The notes beneath the pieces are model-generated. The model was given only the letters and a program-made list of their open reading frames with translations, was not told the DNA's origin and did not search any database. From Agapanthus africanus (lineage: Eukaryota > Streptophyta > Magnoliopsida > Asparagales > Amaryllidaceae), in contig JASDDO010000001.1 of assembly GCA_030015575.1 (NCBI GenBank), positions 514,533,772 to 514,597,771 of the forward strand: a DNA stretch of 64,000 bases. The letters run 5' to 3'. Shown piece after piece: positions 31,841-45,245 of the stretch. The position numbers and the translations under genes were made by a program. The stretch's first letter is position 1. Each line of letters starts with the position of its first letter.

Positions 31841-34226
31841 TGGCTGTTTGGTTGTGTTGCTGTAACAAAAGAAAATGTTGCAGATTTCAGGAAGTGAATT
31901 TGAAATTTATTAGGGATGATTGCATCATCGCTTCATTACTCTCATTGCCATTTATATCAAATTTTGCTTTTCCACTTGTAAAATTTAATTATGGTTTCTC
32001 TACATAAGAAATCGTGAACTCTATTGTTTTTCTGGTGTTTGAAGAAAATTTCTACTGTTGAGAATTTCTATATGTGAGTTTTTCGATTTTTGCCTGCAGT
32101 TGGTCCTTGTCATTCGGCTGTGTATCAGAACCCTAGATCAGTTATGATCAATCCCCTTTATCGATCCATCCCATCTTCTATCAATGCCGTTCTTATTTCC
32201 ATCAAGGCATTTTCATTGTTTGTCGGAAACTCAAATCAGATCCAGCTACTATATTTAGCCACCTTCCACTTGCAGGTCAACTTCGCAGACATCGTGTTCT
32301 TTTCGTGAGCTGAGTAATCTCGGTGATATCACCATTAGTCTCATTGATGACAACCATATTTCCAACTGGATCCATCTTACTCGTGGAGTTCCACTTTGAT
32401 TATTTGCCCATGCATCCTGTGTTAGGTACGAACCAATAATAAACTATGAAGCAGCATCTCATTTTTTGAAGGTTGATGATCTGACACCTCTGTTGATGGG
32501 GTGTGTGAGAAGTGAGATAGAATTTTGAACATCAAGTTGAAAAAAGTTTTCATGTTGGGTTTGAATACAACAAAAAGGATCGTTAAATTCTGAGGTAACA
32601 TAGGCTAAGGTCGATTATTTCTATTGGGATTTTAACAAAAATTAATTTGGTCAATGTTACAAGTATATGGAAATTAATATGATCACTAAATGTATATTTG
32701 GAATGTTTTGGCTTTAATTTTTTGAAATAATAGTACTTGAATTGATACAAGACTTGTATAGTCTATACTCGATGGATATTCGATATCAAATGCGAATTCC
32801 AATAATTACATTTGATGTTCTATTGTGAATATTTAGCTGCGCTTCTGTATTGTTTATTTATTCATAATTATTTATTTTTGATCTCTTGCAATGTGTCTTT
32901 GCATCAACCAGGGTTTGTCGCTAGGATTTGCATTGTACGATTGCTTGTTTGATCATTTTGTCACTAGGTCTAAACATGATTAAAACAGGTGAACTGCCTC
33001 AAGTACTGATATCTTTTAGGGAGGAATTTAAGGCCTGCACAGTTGGCTCTTTGATATACCATTACTATCTTCCATCGGTAGATTGGTATCGCAGTGTAAG
33101 TTTCTACTCCAGGTTCTAACTTATCAGCATAACGAGCTCTTATATATCTAGTATCACTGGAAATCCTAAGTCGCTGGCTATCATTTTCCAACAATTTTCT
33201 ACTTTCATAATGTTATTGGGATCATTACGGAATCTATTTTACAAATTTTAGGAATTGGATTAGGGTAGTTTGTACTTCACATGCTGATTTGGAATTTTCT
33301 TTTCTTTCCAGATATTAAAAGATTTTTATGTTAACTGTTTTTTCGTATGGCTTATAAACATGATAATCTATGATTGGATATTTGGATGAAATAAAACCTC
33401 TTGTAATAGTTACTGTGCATCTTCAAGTTGCAATTACGCAAAATTAGAGATTCAGGTTAATTGTTATCATGCTGGTGACGAAGTTATATCGACTCAAACC
33501 TTGAGGAAATGCAATATACATGAAGAATTCAAATCATTACTAATAGGCTTACACTATTGGCTGTATTTGACAACTATCCTATACTTCATAAAAAATTATG
33601 TATTGAGGTGAGAAGTTTTGGGCATTATCAATGTTGAGGATTATTAGGCTCTTCAGATGTATGATTATGTAGCTTCTGTTACATAGTTGGCGTTAACTTG
33701 TGTTGGGTGGCTTCATTAGATGCTCATGCTCATCACTCTTATCTACACCCTTTTTGTTAACATCTGATTAATTGGCTTTCGGATCAAATTTGAGGTTAGA
33801 TATACACATTTATTGTTCATCTCATGTCTAGATTTTTGTAATATAAGTTGATTATGTCTTATTTGGATTGTGCAAAAACTTATCTCGTACCCTTTGTTTA
33901 AAACTTTAGTCTATTGTTCATAAATACTATGATAAGTTATTTCAAAAAGCAGCCAACCAGTTCTTGCCTGCTAGTTTGGTATCAAGTAGTGTTACAATAT
34001 TAATTTTTTTTTAGATCTATTCTATGACCTAATTACATTCAAATATTTCCTGCTGCTAATATGTCAAACATTTATCACCTGAAGAATTCCATGGCCTTAC
34101 ATATCAGCCCCAACAAATTGATTACCCTTGGAAAAAAAACCTAAACCATAGTTGAAATCTAACCGTGTCCATCAATATTAAATCCCACTTCTTTCCCGGC
34201 TAGGCGGCTACTGATTAATCTTGATT
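31841..34226. other. Noncoding stretch with weak coding-like traces
   Basis: I see no confident gene. At about 32276-32395 a frame reads ELSNLGDITISLIDDNHISN and then stops; I cannot assign it. The rest is AT-rich intergenic or intron-like sequence, possibly upstream introns of the Nudix relic. Confidence 0.35.
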
Positions 34227-36155
34227 CTGAGGACTTTGATAGTGGCTACTGATTGGTCTGACCGTCTGATGCTCGTGTGATGGCGGAATTGGCGATTTCC
34301 AATCATGTATGTGATTTTTATCTTTTCTCTTCCTTTTGGTTCCTGTTGAATTCTTCATGGCGGAGTTGTTTAGTGTTGATTTTGAGTTTTGTTGAGGGAT
34401 TTCGTCGATGACCAGAGGGTGCGCGCGCTAGTAAATCGTTTTAGCGGGCATCATTGCTACACAAGGTACACTGCAGCGGTGTTTTGGGCAGTAAACAAAT
34501 TTTTAATTGTGATTTTACTAGAGTTATTAAGAGCTGAAGACAAATGGGTGTCTGCATACCGAGCCTCTGCCCCGAAATTATGTTGGTGACAATCCGTTCA
34601 TTTGTCAAATAGGTTGTCTTAGTTATCGACAAAGAAAAATACAGTTGTCTTCTGAGCCGGCATTCAAAACTTGTACCTCGCATGTGGAATTGCCTTGCTG
34701 GTTTCATAGAGGTATGGAGTTCCCTTGTCTTTGTAAACTAGAAAGAATTGTGATGTTTCACAACTTGATAATCTAGAATATAACTGAATCGTGTTGCATT
34801 GCTGCTATAGGTGTTTGTGAAAACTATTGTTTGAGCTACTTAGAGAGGAGGAATTTCAAGCATTGCATTATCTAGAATGTGTAGTCAGGGTTCAGTCTTT
34901 GTTCTTAAAGCTGCGGTTTCATGTGAAAGATAATTAATTTGCGCATATTGTCTAGGAGTTTGGCAACATGCATTCTATTAGGGGTTTGCTATAGAATCTA
35001 GCATGCTTCGTAGAAGTTCTATTGCATCTACGTCTTAAATGCATAGGTTGATTGTTTTGAATCTGCAATTATTTGCAACTTGAATTTTTCATAATGATCT
35101 GCATTCATTTGTATATGAGGTTGCATATGATAAACTGGCCTCATAATATGAATGTGAGGATAAAAGCAACCGATCAATTTGGCTTGTTAATGCTACTTTA
35201 ACTTAAGTCTGTGTAGCTTCTTTTGATTAATTCTTCTGAAATTTCATCCAAAACAACTTCAAAGTAATAAAAAAACAAATATATTTTAAAATATAGTTGA
35301 AAAAAGCAATCATGGAAAACTTGTTGACCATAGACCAATAATGAGAAGATTTCCACGTAAAGATATCCCGGTACCAGGGTGAAGAATGAACAAAAGCTAA
35401 CACATCCACAATTATTCAGTGATAACATGTGTAAGATATAGGAAATGTGCTGATCAAAGAAGCAAGTTATGTTAAGGGCCTAGGCTTTTAGCATCAAGTG
35501 CCAGTTTGTGAACAATCCAGCATATGATTAACTGATCACCTCCATATATTACCTAGGCCTCGCAAATTAATACCAGTATAAAAGTGGAAAAATAGGACTA
35601 GGATGCACTCTGTGTCATTGTTGATGTATAATGTGGGTGGTGGACAATTCTCATTGAAGCAAAGCGTGGACAGACTCATTCATTAACCAATTAAGCTCGG
35701 TGCAAATACCAGACAGTATATGGTAAAGAATCAATTTACTTTTTATTTTTCCCTTACGACGAAATCTATTATTCATATGTACCAAACTAATCAAGCTCTA
35801 TGGAAAAAGTTTTTGGAGTAAAAATGGCAGGACACTTGGGCTTAACACCCCCCCCCCCAAATGAATAAATAAATAAAATTAAATTAATTAAATAAAAATA
35901 AATAAAACGATATCTGAACACCCTGCAGCATAGTATTTTAAGGTTATAAATTTCATAAATCGTTCTTAGCAATGTTAAGATATCGTTGCATTTATAAAGC
36001 TTTCACACCGAAGCATTTTAAGAATTTACTAATCTTAACTATTTGATTGCTCATAGCCAGGGGAAAACTTAGAAGAGGAAACGAGAAGAAAAATCTTGGA
36101 AGAAGCTGGAGTTGAAGTGGGGCAAGTCGTATGTCATAGTTCTCAACCTTGGCCT
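34227..36155 (+). pseudogene. NUDX19-type NADH pyrophosphatase (Nudix) gene relic
   Basis: Three exons in order match plant NUDX19-like proteins, which hydrolyse NADH/NADPH in peroxisomes or plastids. Exon A (34227-34306, donor GTATGT) has LRTLIVATDWSDR, then AELAISNH in another frame. Exon B (34623-34711) has VIDKEKYSCLLSRHSKLVPR and ends WNCLAGFIE at a GTATGG donor. Exon C (36057-36155; 33 codons, AG and GT borders) reads PGENLEEETRRKILEEAGVE and ends HSSQPWP. Exons B and C splice in phase and together form the Nudix box, but its RE position is RK. The zinc-ribbon exon expected between A and B and all exons after C (GPSSMPCQ-type) were not found. It is a truncated, decayed gene or a captured fragment. 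Confidence 0.8.
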
Positions 36156-39126
36156 GTTATCTTCTTGTAATCAACATATCTAGAAGAATGTTTAGTTTTA
36201 AATTATAATCAACATATCTATAGTTAATGCACATGGTATTTACATAAAAGGTTTTCCCTGTTGGTTGTGCCCACAGTTTTGTTGGTTAACATGTGTTGTG
36301 ATATTACTAATTACCTTTATACATCCCTCCACCCCCTACCCCCCACCAAATACCCGGTCAAACAAGATATATGAATGTTTGATGGGTAATATAATAGCAG
36401 ATTGATGAACAACGTATCCATATGAATGTTTCAGTTCAAAACTAGAATTATCTAAACTTCTTTAGTATATGGTCGATGCACATGTGTATTTCAATGACTA
36501 ATTTATAGAGGTTATCCCTGCAGTTTATAAAGATTGCCTATTTTGGTTCTTCCCATGTCTGTTAGTAAATTATGGTGGAATGCTTATCTCTCTCTTGATC
36601 TCCTCGCTGTTTGATATGAGCTCCTCAACATTGTCAGATTGTGGATTGATTCTCGATATTCTTCAGAAATTACATGGCCAAGATCGTAGAGAAACGGTAA
36701 TCTAATCTTTATTTTTCTGGATTTAGTCAAATTCATAGGTTTCCCTTGTTTTTTTAAAACAGATATTGAGAGGGATCAATGTCTCTTAATTGTAAATCTG
36801 AAAGTGTTCCTTTAATCTTTAGTTTTATGATGCTTTAGTGAATTGATTTGTCCAATGGTTACACTTTGCTAGTATTTAGCATGAAGTTGTTAGAATTAGC
36901 TTTGATATAGCTATGCAATTTATTGATTAAATCCTATTTTTTTCCGTTTGTAAGAAGCATAAATGCAAGGAAAGGAAAGGAAAGGTTTATCTCTCTGATA
37001 TTGTACTAATGATGAGGATGGTGGTGAGAATGGTGGAGCTATTCGACTGTTGCAAGGCTTATTCTCACAGAGATTATCAGCTCTGTTCCTTCAATTAATT
37101 GGTGAGCGACAACTATTTGTGTAGAGGTGTTCTTTTTGTTCCTTCATTTTGTGATATTTAAGCCTCTCCAGGATTGATTGCTAGGGATTGTTGTGTGTTT
37201 GTGGCGGAGCTCTCAATCAGTTATAGTAGCAAATAACGGTAGCTCGTGTGGTATGGTGTATGTTATGGGGTTTAGTGTGCGTTCTCACCTTAAAAGCCAA
37301 TACCGATATCTTGGTATGATGATCTTCTTGCTATATTTTAAATTGATTTGATCATATTGGTAACTTCATATAATTCATTTCTGTTATATAAGGTGGGTGC
37401 ACTCTATCAATGTTTGGATGTGGTGATTAGTTTGAAGGTTTATTCGTGGCTACTTGTACATTTGTTACTCGGATCATATCATTATATCGTAACTAGTTTC
37501 TCAAATTGATACAATGCGTTATTTTATTGCATATGATTCTTGTTTAATGAATGGATGGTTGTTGCTCAAATTGATTACCAGTCAAGATAAACAATCGCAC
37601 AAGTCAGTCACTTGTGTATTATAGAAGGATCCTCTAGAAACATTGTTTATGAAAGGGGGTCTTCTTCCAACTGTTTACAACGCGGTTAAGGATTAGGGTC
37701 ACTATGCAAAAGCCGAAGTTGGACCAACCCACTTTCATCATGAGGTATTCTACTGCGCTAACTTTATTTTATAGATATTGGTTTGTATAGTGTGGGATTA
37801 ATCCTTTTAAGTTCGAGTACGCAGATTATTATAAAATATATTCAATCATAGTAAAGAATTTGATTATTTATTTGCAAAATCTATTGTAGATATATGCAAT
37901 CTAATTAGGCAATTATCAAACATAAATTTGTAATTCAAGCTGTCCATTGTATAATTGTATAAATAATCAAATAGCATCTATATTGTATTATGTATAATTT
38001 CTCCATACACGGAACCTACTAGTAACACTCATGTGTATAGAATGATGCAGTGACTATGCACCGATGCTCAAATTTATAGCTTTATATAGAAAATCCATGG
38101 AGATTGAAATCCTTTCTCAAGGAAATTTAGAAAGGTCTACCGAGTTAATACGGTAACTTCTGTGTCTTATGAAGAACAGAATGTCTTCAAGATTGGCACA
38201 ATAAAATTTTACTCTTGAGTTTGCATGCTAAGCTCTAGTGATCTTTATGCAGTTTCAGATTTCAATTGCAACAACTTACATGCTAAAATTGAGATGGTTG
38301 TCCCGTTTTTCGTATCTTCATGACGGGCATAATGAAATTATACCCTTGTAGTTTTAATGAATTTATACCTTGAGTTTACATGCTAAAATTGAAATGGTTT
38401 CACTTATTATTAATCGCACATGCAATGCATGTGTACATACAATAAGCAAACCGTTAACTTGTTTTTTGCTTATTCAAATAACGAATCTGGATAGTATTTT
38501 TGATCCATTTTATATGATATTAAAGAAAATACATTATTTAATACAAATGGGCATTTGAATACCATGCTACAATCAAGAAACCATGATATGACCATTAAGC
38601 AATCCTTAGATAGAAAATCCTATTTAGAAAAAGAAACACATTGTTAAGAAATCATGCGGATTGGAGCTTTTGGGATTTTTGATGCAAAGGTTGTGATAAT
38701 ACATGAGTTCCTGGCCTTTGGAGTGGTTCATGCCATGCGTTTTTTAGTCAAACGAGAGCTTGAGAACCCCCGCGTTTCATTAAAGATTTTTTAACGAAAC
38801 AACAAAAAAAAACCCATGAAGGTTCAAAGGCAACGCAAAAAGGGTTGGGGAACAATCCCCATACATGCCAAATCTAGAATCGGGGAACAAATCCCTTACC
38901 ACAAAAGTAACAAAGTATCAGTACCAGGACATGGAAATACAAGATGAAAAGATATATGCCCAAACCATGTCCCAGTCCAGCAGACTCGTCTCTGTCTCTG
39001 TATCCTGCGGTCTTCCTCCATCCACTCGGTCCGCGTCTCTTCTCCTAATGTGTACCTAATATCCTCGTCCTCTCGTGCAATGAGCACTGTACTGTGTTCT
39101 TGGCCCACAAGTCCATCCTGCTCGTT
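36156..39126. other. Long AT-rich stretch, no gene seen
   Basis: I searched it for the missing Nudix exons and other motifs and found none. It contains simple runs only. Confidence 0.35.
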
Positions 39127-40085
39127 TGTCACAACCCGGAAATGACACGTGATTGGCACTTAAATCACGTGACCTCTTAGACGTCGACACAATCCAAGTG
39201 AGCCAAAACCAAAATCTAAATCTTTAAAAGAATAACAAAGGTGAAGTTTTCGAAAGGGGATATAAAACGAAATACAATTTGTTTTGAAAGATGTTTGTTT
39301 TAAAGTATAAGTAAGTTTGTTTTGAAAAAAGGATTGAAAACATTTTTGTCGTTTAAAATTTGGGCAGCACCTCCTTTGTAAATTTTGAATAAAACATATA
39401 CAATGAATCAATATATAAAGCATCCCACTGGGAGCTATCTCAACGCCCACACGGTGGAGTCACAACCATGCAGGTAATATACGATGCTCAAAGGCGAAGA
39501 ATTGCACAAACAAATAGCAATAAGCATATAAAAGCATCATGTTGCCTCCACACGAGTTCGACATCCAAAAGAATACTAGTTAAGTCTTGACTCGATCTAA
39601 TACACGAATATACAAATTTGGTTGTAGTGATACTAGATACAAAAATAGACATATACAAGAGGCGGTCACTAAACATTATAACCCACCTAGCTAAACAACG
39701 CGATAACCCTGAAGGATGTGCTGACGAAGCCTCTAAATATTCGTGTGGGCAGTCTTGCAAGAAACTATGGCACAACGGGGGTGAGTTGCCAACTCATGAG
39801 TAGAAATAATCATCACAAGATATGTATATCGTATTTATTATATAAATAAAAGCGCATCATAATCGGATCGCGCAAATAGGAACACATCATCAATAAAATC
39901 ATCATAAATCTGTGCCAATCATCGACATGTAAATCTCATATGTTTCTCTAGATACTCTTCCTTCGATCAGTCCTCTTTACTTTCTCACACCGGTTGGTAT
40001 CCTCTGGATGTCCGCGGTGTCCAATACTATCATCGGTCGGTCTCATCCTCGCTAGGCTCACCACGCCTTTCTATATGGTGCTTTT
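39127..40085 (-). repeat. Gypsy LTR fragment (Tekay-like)
   Basis: The stretch begins TGTCACAACCCGGAAATGAC, the same start type (TGTCACGTCCCG) as the LTR at 19207. It continues with motifs common to such LTRs on this strand, for example 'aacgggggtgagttgccaactcatgag' at about 39773. I could not define its other border and see no matching internal region, so it is a truncated or solo LTR of a different family. Confidence 0.5.
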
Positions 40086-42364
40086 AATTTCAATTAACAA
40101 GAAGTTGGAAGACCCTTCATTTTCTTAAACATCAAATTTATATTCATATTTATAACCACTGTCTTATGGAGGCTCTGTGAGCAGGCTATTGAGCATTAGG
40201 CTCAAATGCTCACTGTACTCGTACTGTATAATCATATTCTTGATTCTATATGACCTTATTTGCAGTACTATCTAAGTTGAAGTTGGGACCTCGTATATTG
40301 TACCAATTTTCCCGATGGACGTATGACGTGAACTCTATTTAATTTTTGTCTGTTTTTTCTGTCACATTATTCTTCGGCTAACGAGCTCTATGGATCTCCT
40401 TTCCCTCTAACATTTCAGAATAAGCTAGGAAAATGAGATTGAGGATAGTGAAAGCTTTATGTATGTGAAAGCACAAGTAGGACAAGTGAAAATCGCAGCA
40501 AGTCATGAGCGCAGCTACACCATGTCCCCTTGTTGATGAAACACACACTAGGTAGTACACCTGAAACTCTCATTTTCAGCGTACTCTTGCTTATATTTTT
40601 TTTGCTTACTGTTGCTTATATTGGTTCTAACTTTAGAGAGAGATAAGCCGTAGATGGAGGCCATAAGTGTAGCTTTCAGCCTTCGATCTCCTACCTTCAA
40701 CTTTCCCCTAATTTGCTTGAGTTCATCAGAGAGCAAGAGCGAGACCCGCATTATTGTAGCAGATGAGAAGTATGATCAATGAGGTCCAATACTATATCCC
40801 TTATGGTGTCTTGAGTATATTGATATCTAGTGATTGAGAGCCCAACACATTTACTATTGTTCACCGCAGTTGAATTCTCAGTGGTCCTGGAGGCGTAAAG
40901 CATTTAGATTTTATCGAATTAAAGGATGGTTTTATTCTTGAAACATGTGCTAACAATTCATTTAATCTATATGATTCAGTATTTGCATTGGCTATATAGA
41001 AGCTGTGGGTGTGCTAGCCCTGCACACTTTATATTTAGTTTTCTTATATTGTCGTCTTTTTTGTTGCCATTAAGATTTTAGTTTCTTCATCTCCATAAGT
41101 TATCTCCACTATTTGATCCTCGTATGCAGAGACATGAAATGCGTGATGGGTACTCCGAGGCTCAAAAGTGGATACGTACCCACGATTTTTCGGATCTCGC
41201 CATTACAAACATTACAATATGGGTTGGTTATTTTATTGTAGAATTTATTAAGATGAAATTCATATTACATCATTAAAAATGTAGTAACAATTGTTTGAAA
41301 TTTGTGCAGTAGTATAAACTGACTCTAAAAAGACATGGATAGGACACTAGAGGATGATCTTTCCATGCTTTCCTTTGCCCTTAATCAGATCGACACAAGT
41401 CACACAACCATTAGCGCAGGCTCGAGGGAGGGGTTAAAAGGATGATTGTTAGGGATGGCGATGCTACTTTGACATGGAATACAAGAACTAGAAGCTGCGA
41501 GTACGAGGAGTTGGAAGGAAAAATAGGCAGAATAGAAGCAGGTGATGTAGGAAAAGTTGGATCGATTTCTTCGTCCATACTATAACTCAAGTGGAATGCA
41601 AAGGAGTTTCAAAAAAAGAAGGATGTGATTAAGCAGTCTACCAGTAATCTAGTCTGATGCATACGCATCAGGAAATGTTTTGGAAGATCCTCTTGAGGTT
41701 GAGCATTTCTGATACACCGAATAGTAACATAGGGAAGCTAGAGGATGCATATAGGTCGTTTCATTGCTCACCTAGCTTCCACAACAGTGACAAGCTCAAC
41801 TTGTAGGTCTCAATGTTGAGCCTACAGTGTCAAGCCAAGCGGAAATGCCAGTATCGTTGTTGATCCAGACCATTCCTTTCTTCTGTGCTTGAAACAACTA
41901 AGGTATGCATAAATTCATAAAATAATTTGTCTTTTAGTTTTGTCATGTTGCCACATTTTAGTGATGAATTATTTGAAATGTGGTTGTTTATCATTTACTG
42001 TGGTTGTGAAATTATGTTAATTATGATATTTTGGTTGTGATATCTGAATTATGATCTATTGACAATTGTGATATGATATTTTTGATTTATTTCATGTATT
42101 TGTAACTCTGGATTATCACCAAATCTTCTGCAATGGCAATTAATCACTAATATGGCTGATATAAGACTTGTCCATTTGAACGATGTTGGCTTCGTTATTT
42201 AGAACGAAATTATCCCGTATATGAGTAGTAAAATATGACTACAAGGATTCCTATTTGAAGCTAATTGTCCTTGTAATTCTATTTGAATATATAAACTGGT
42301 ATTAAGAATCCTATCTAAAATATAAATAATTATTCGGTCTTATTTTAGAAAATGTATTTCATGC
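40086..42364. other. Stretch with unassigned coding-like pieces
   Basis: At about 41128-41225 a frame reads RHEMRDGYSEAQKWIRTHDF. At about 41330-41430 another reads LEDDLSMLSFALNQIDTSHT. On - at 40751-40548 a frame starts MRVSLLLSDELKQIRGKLKV. None carries a domain I can name. They may be exons of further relic genes. Confidence 0.3.
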
Positions 42365-42740
42365 CATCAATTCAGTGATGACACTTGCGGCGAGCTCCCC
42401 TGTACCGAACAGATTAACGAATGCGCTAGGTCAAGTGGTCAAAAGTAATGCAGCAAATTGACTTGCAGTAACAATAACCAATCCACCAGTGATGAACTTG
42501 CGAAACCTGTGGATAATGACCATCAACTGCTGCCTAATCTTCAAATGATCTGTGAGCACAGCCACCACATCTGATTCTTCATGATATTTTTGTTGTAATA
42601 AATATGCAACTTGTGTCAAATCTAGGATAATTTGTCCTGTGCATTGTGCTTCCTCATTTGCAGCTTGATTACTTGTAAGTTCGAGTTAATCGAAAGTGTG
42701 TGCTGGTTTTAGCTTAGGTTCGACTGGCGTATGCTGGACC
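42365..42740 (-). pseudogene. DUF3537 (gustatory-receptor-like) membrane-protein exon relic
   Basis: On - the frame reads LELTSNQAANEEAQCTGQ and ILDLTQVAYLLQQKYHEESD, then HRFRKFITGGLVIVTASQFA and ALLLTT. I recognise this as the region before and within a transmembrane segment of plant DUF3537 proteins. A stop follows LLLTT. The continuation VNLFGTGELAASV lies in a shifted frame, where family members read similarly. Upstream at the right side a TGA interrupts HTFD-LEL. No other exon was found nearby, so this is a fragment. Confidence 0.7.
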
Positions 42741-43116
42741 TGCGTCTAATGTCTGAGTTTCTAATCTCCGAGTTTAGCGGACCCCGTGTGCTTGTTTTAA
42801 TGATGAGGTGCACGTGCTGAAGTGATGTCTGTGTGAGAAAATAGAGAAAAACAACGTGGAGGCAGAACATAATATGCAACAAATTACCATTAGAAGAGAG
42901 GAGAATTCATCATCTTGGAGTTGAGGTACTCATTTTATTGAATTTATATCTTGACTGTAAATTTTATGCTAGTAGGAGACCTGCGCATCTTCTATTAAAT
43001 TATTGACCTCGGACATGAGTGAACAACCAATACAATCTCTTTTCTCTTAGTCGACTGCTCAAAGTGCTCATTATCAGAAGGAAATTCATTCTATCTTGTG
43101 TTTCTGTGTCTGGCAG

Positions 43117-44480
43117 GGAATCATGGCCATGCCAGAGCTAGCTGACCATGCATTAGCATCAACTACCAAATATCTTAAGGAGTTTGGAATGGAAATGATA
43201 ATATTTTTGGGTGCTTTCTTGCGATCTTTCTCTAGCAAAGTTGAAATGACAGTTATCAGTAAACACTCTTGGTCACTTTAGTCTATTATGGTCTTTCCTG
43301 AATATGATTTGGTATATGATTTAATTTTTTTGACATGAAAGAAATGTAGTTTTGTTTATCTAGCACACATGACATGCCAACCGTGGCGTGTTATCCTTCC
43401 ATTCTTATTTCTTAGACGTTTGGTTCTTACTTGCATCCAGAACTACAGAAAAATAATTTAAACTAACGAAAAACATTGATTCTATATATGGTTAGTTATC
43501 CCCATAAGTGCACTTGAAAAACTGGAACTCCTTACACACACAACACACAAAGAGACTAATGCATGTTTCCAGTACAGATAACAAGGGGATGTTAAATCCC
43601 ACGGCGCCACGTATGAACAGGAGTAGGGTCAAATCTGACCTGGCTAGTAAATTTGTTTTAGCAAAAACAACTACGATATATATTACGCTTAACAATGGAA
43701 AGGGGAGGTTGCATCGTCAGTGGGAAGGAAATGCTGATTCTGTATGTTAGATAATTGATAAATAAGAAATCAAAATTTTCCTAATTGATTATACGAACTT
43801 ATGCTGTAATTCCCTACAGAACTGGTATCACCATCCTAAGCAATAACCATTATAGTTTTAGTTCTTGAATTGTGAAATATTCACCTGCATTAAGATGCTG
43901 CCTATGTCTTAAACCTCACAATTTTTTTCTTCTTTCTATTTTGGCAATATCTTGACTAGGTGTTTCTGTTAATTGATTTGCAGTATTTTTTTCTTTCAGG
44001 TTTTGAAGAGCTTCAACAGTACTGCAGAAGGATCACTGTTGCAGGCTATGAATCATACTGCATTTGGTTCCAGCCTTAAAGCACTGGGTAAGATTCTGTC
44101 TTCTGTTTGTGACAGATGCAATTCATGTATGCTTTCATTACCATGTTCTATGTAGGATCAAAAGAATTTGCTCCGTGCTATATATATATATAAAATACAT
44201 GATGTTTTCTTGAGAGACAAGACTATTCACACGAATCCAGGTGCATAAAAGTAATAAATGGAAGAATCTGAACAAGTTGGGCATATGTATGACTTTCGTA
44301 TGCCATAGAACCATTTTTAATTTTTAATCACTATATCGACATACTAATGTTCCTGCATGTTCAAAAATTTACACTATTTTTTCTTGCAGATTACTTGTAA
44401 CCTGATAAAAGTCCGTCCTGATTGAGTTTCTGAGGTTGCGGAATCTATGGGATCAGGCAGCAGTTCACAGAAATATCTAT
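43117..44480 (+). pseudogene. MSH3: MSH3 mismatch-repair gene relic
   Basis: Three exon remnants fit the MutS homologue MSH3 in order. Exon 1 (43117-43258, AG/GTAAAC borders) encodes IMAMPELADHALASTTKYLK, then LRSFSSKVEMT. Exon 2 (44000-44087, AG/GTAAGA) encodes STAEGSLLQAMNHTAFGSSL, corresponding to the GSL-LQ--NHT--G-R-L core motif. The conserved Arg/Leu-rich end is degenerate. Exon 3 (from 44400) encodes VSEVAESMGSGSS after an in-frame stop. MSH3 pairs with MSH2 to bind insertion-deletion loops. Here only the connector/core part survives and the ATPase domain is absent, so it is a relic or a captured fragment. Confidence 0.75.
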
Positions 44481-45245
44481 GCTAGCAGAGGACAACCTCC
44501 ACATTACATATACACAATCAGAGGTAAATACTAAAGTAGTTTCATCAGTTTTGACATCATCGGGAAAGTCCCTTGTTCAGCGTGTAATAACAATACTATA
44601 CCATGGAACTGCAACGATAGCTAAGATAATGTACTGATTACCTCCTTCCCTTTGATATGAAAAATTATAGCCATCAAATGAACAAGAGTGAAGTAAACCT
44701 ATTATAAAATTTATTCAAACGTCGTCTTGGGAATTCGATGAGTATTTAACTTTACATGAAGTTCAATGGAACAATGATCCAAGTCCGCTGGCTTGGCCAT
44801 TGGGGACGGTTTTGGACTGCCCCCATGGCAATGGCCGTTTGTTCCGATAGGCTGTGCACCGACGATCTAGATTGTTCCCAATTTAGAACAATGGGGATTG
44901 TTTATAGACTGCCCCCAAATGCTTGTTGTACTGGAACATCAAGATACAGAAATAGCTTATACAGGTTTCAAGTTGAATGAAACAGAAATAGCTTACAATG
45001 CAGTTTTCAAGCTGAATGAAAGCTTCAAATTAATGCCCAGGAACATCAAAAGCCACATCAATGTACACTGTACAAAACTACAGTCCATCCTTTACAATAC
45101 TACTAACCAAATTTGATTTACCTAAAAATTAAAAGTTCATATGTAACGGTTTTTGAACAGAACACTAAATAAAAAAAGACAACAATCAACATCTCATCAT
45201 GTCTAATATGTTGAGCAAACATTTGGTAAAACAAATAAATAAAAA
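44481..45245. other. Noncoding stretch
   Basis: There is no gene I can support. A short internal repeat 'aagctgaatgaaa/aagttgaatgaaa' occurs at about 44965-45020. Confidence 0.35.

Noticed and set aside
41330..41920. Coding-like pieces on +
   Set aside because: Several short frames look protein-like, but none matches a family I know and the frames do not connect, so no gene is claimed.
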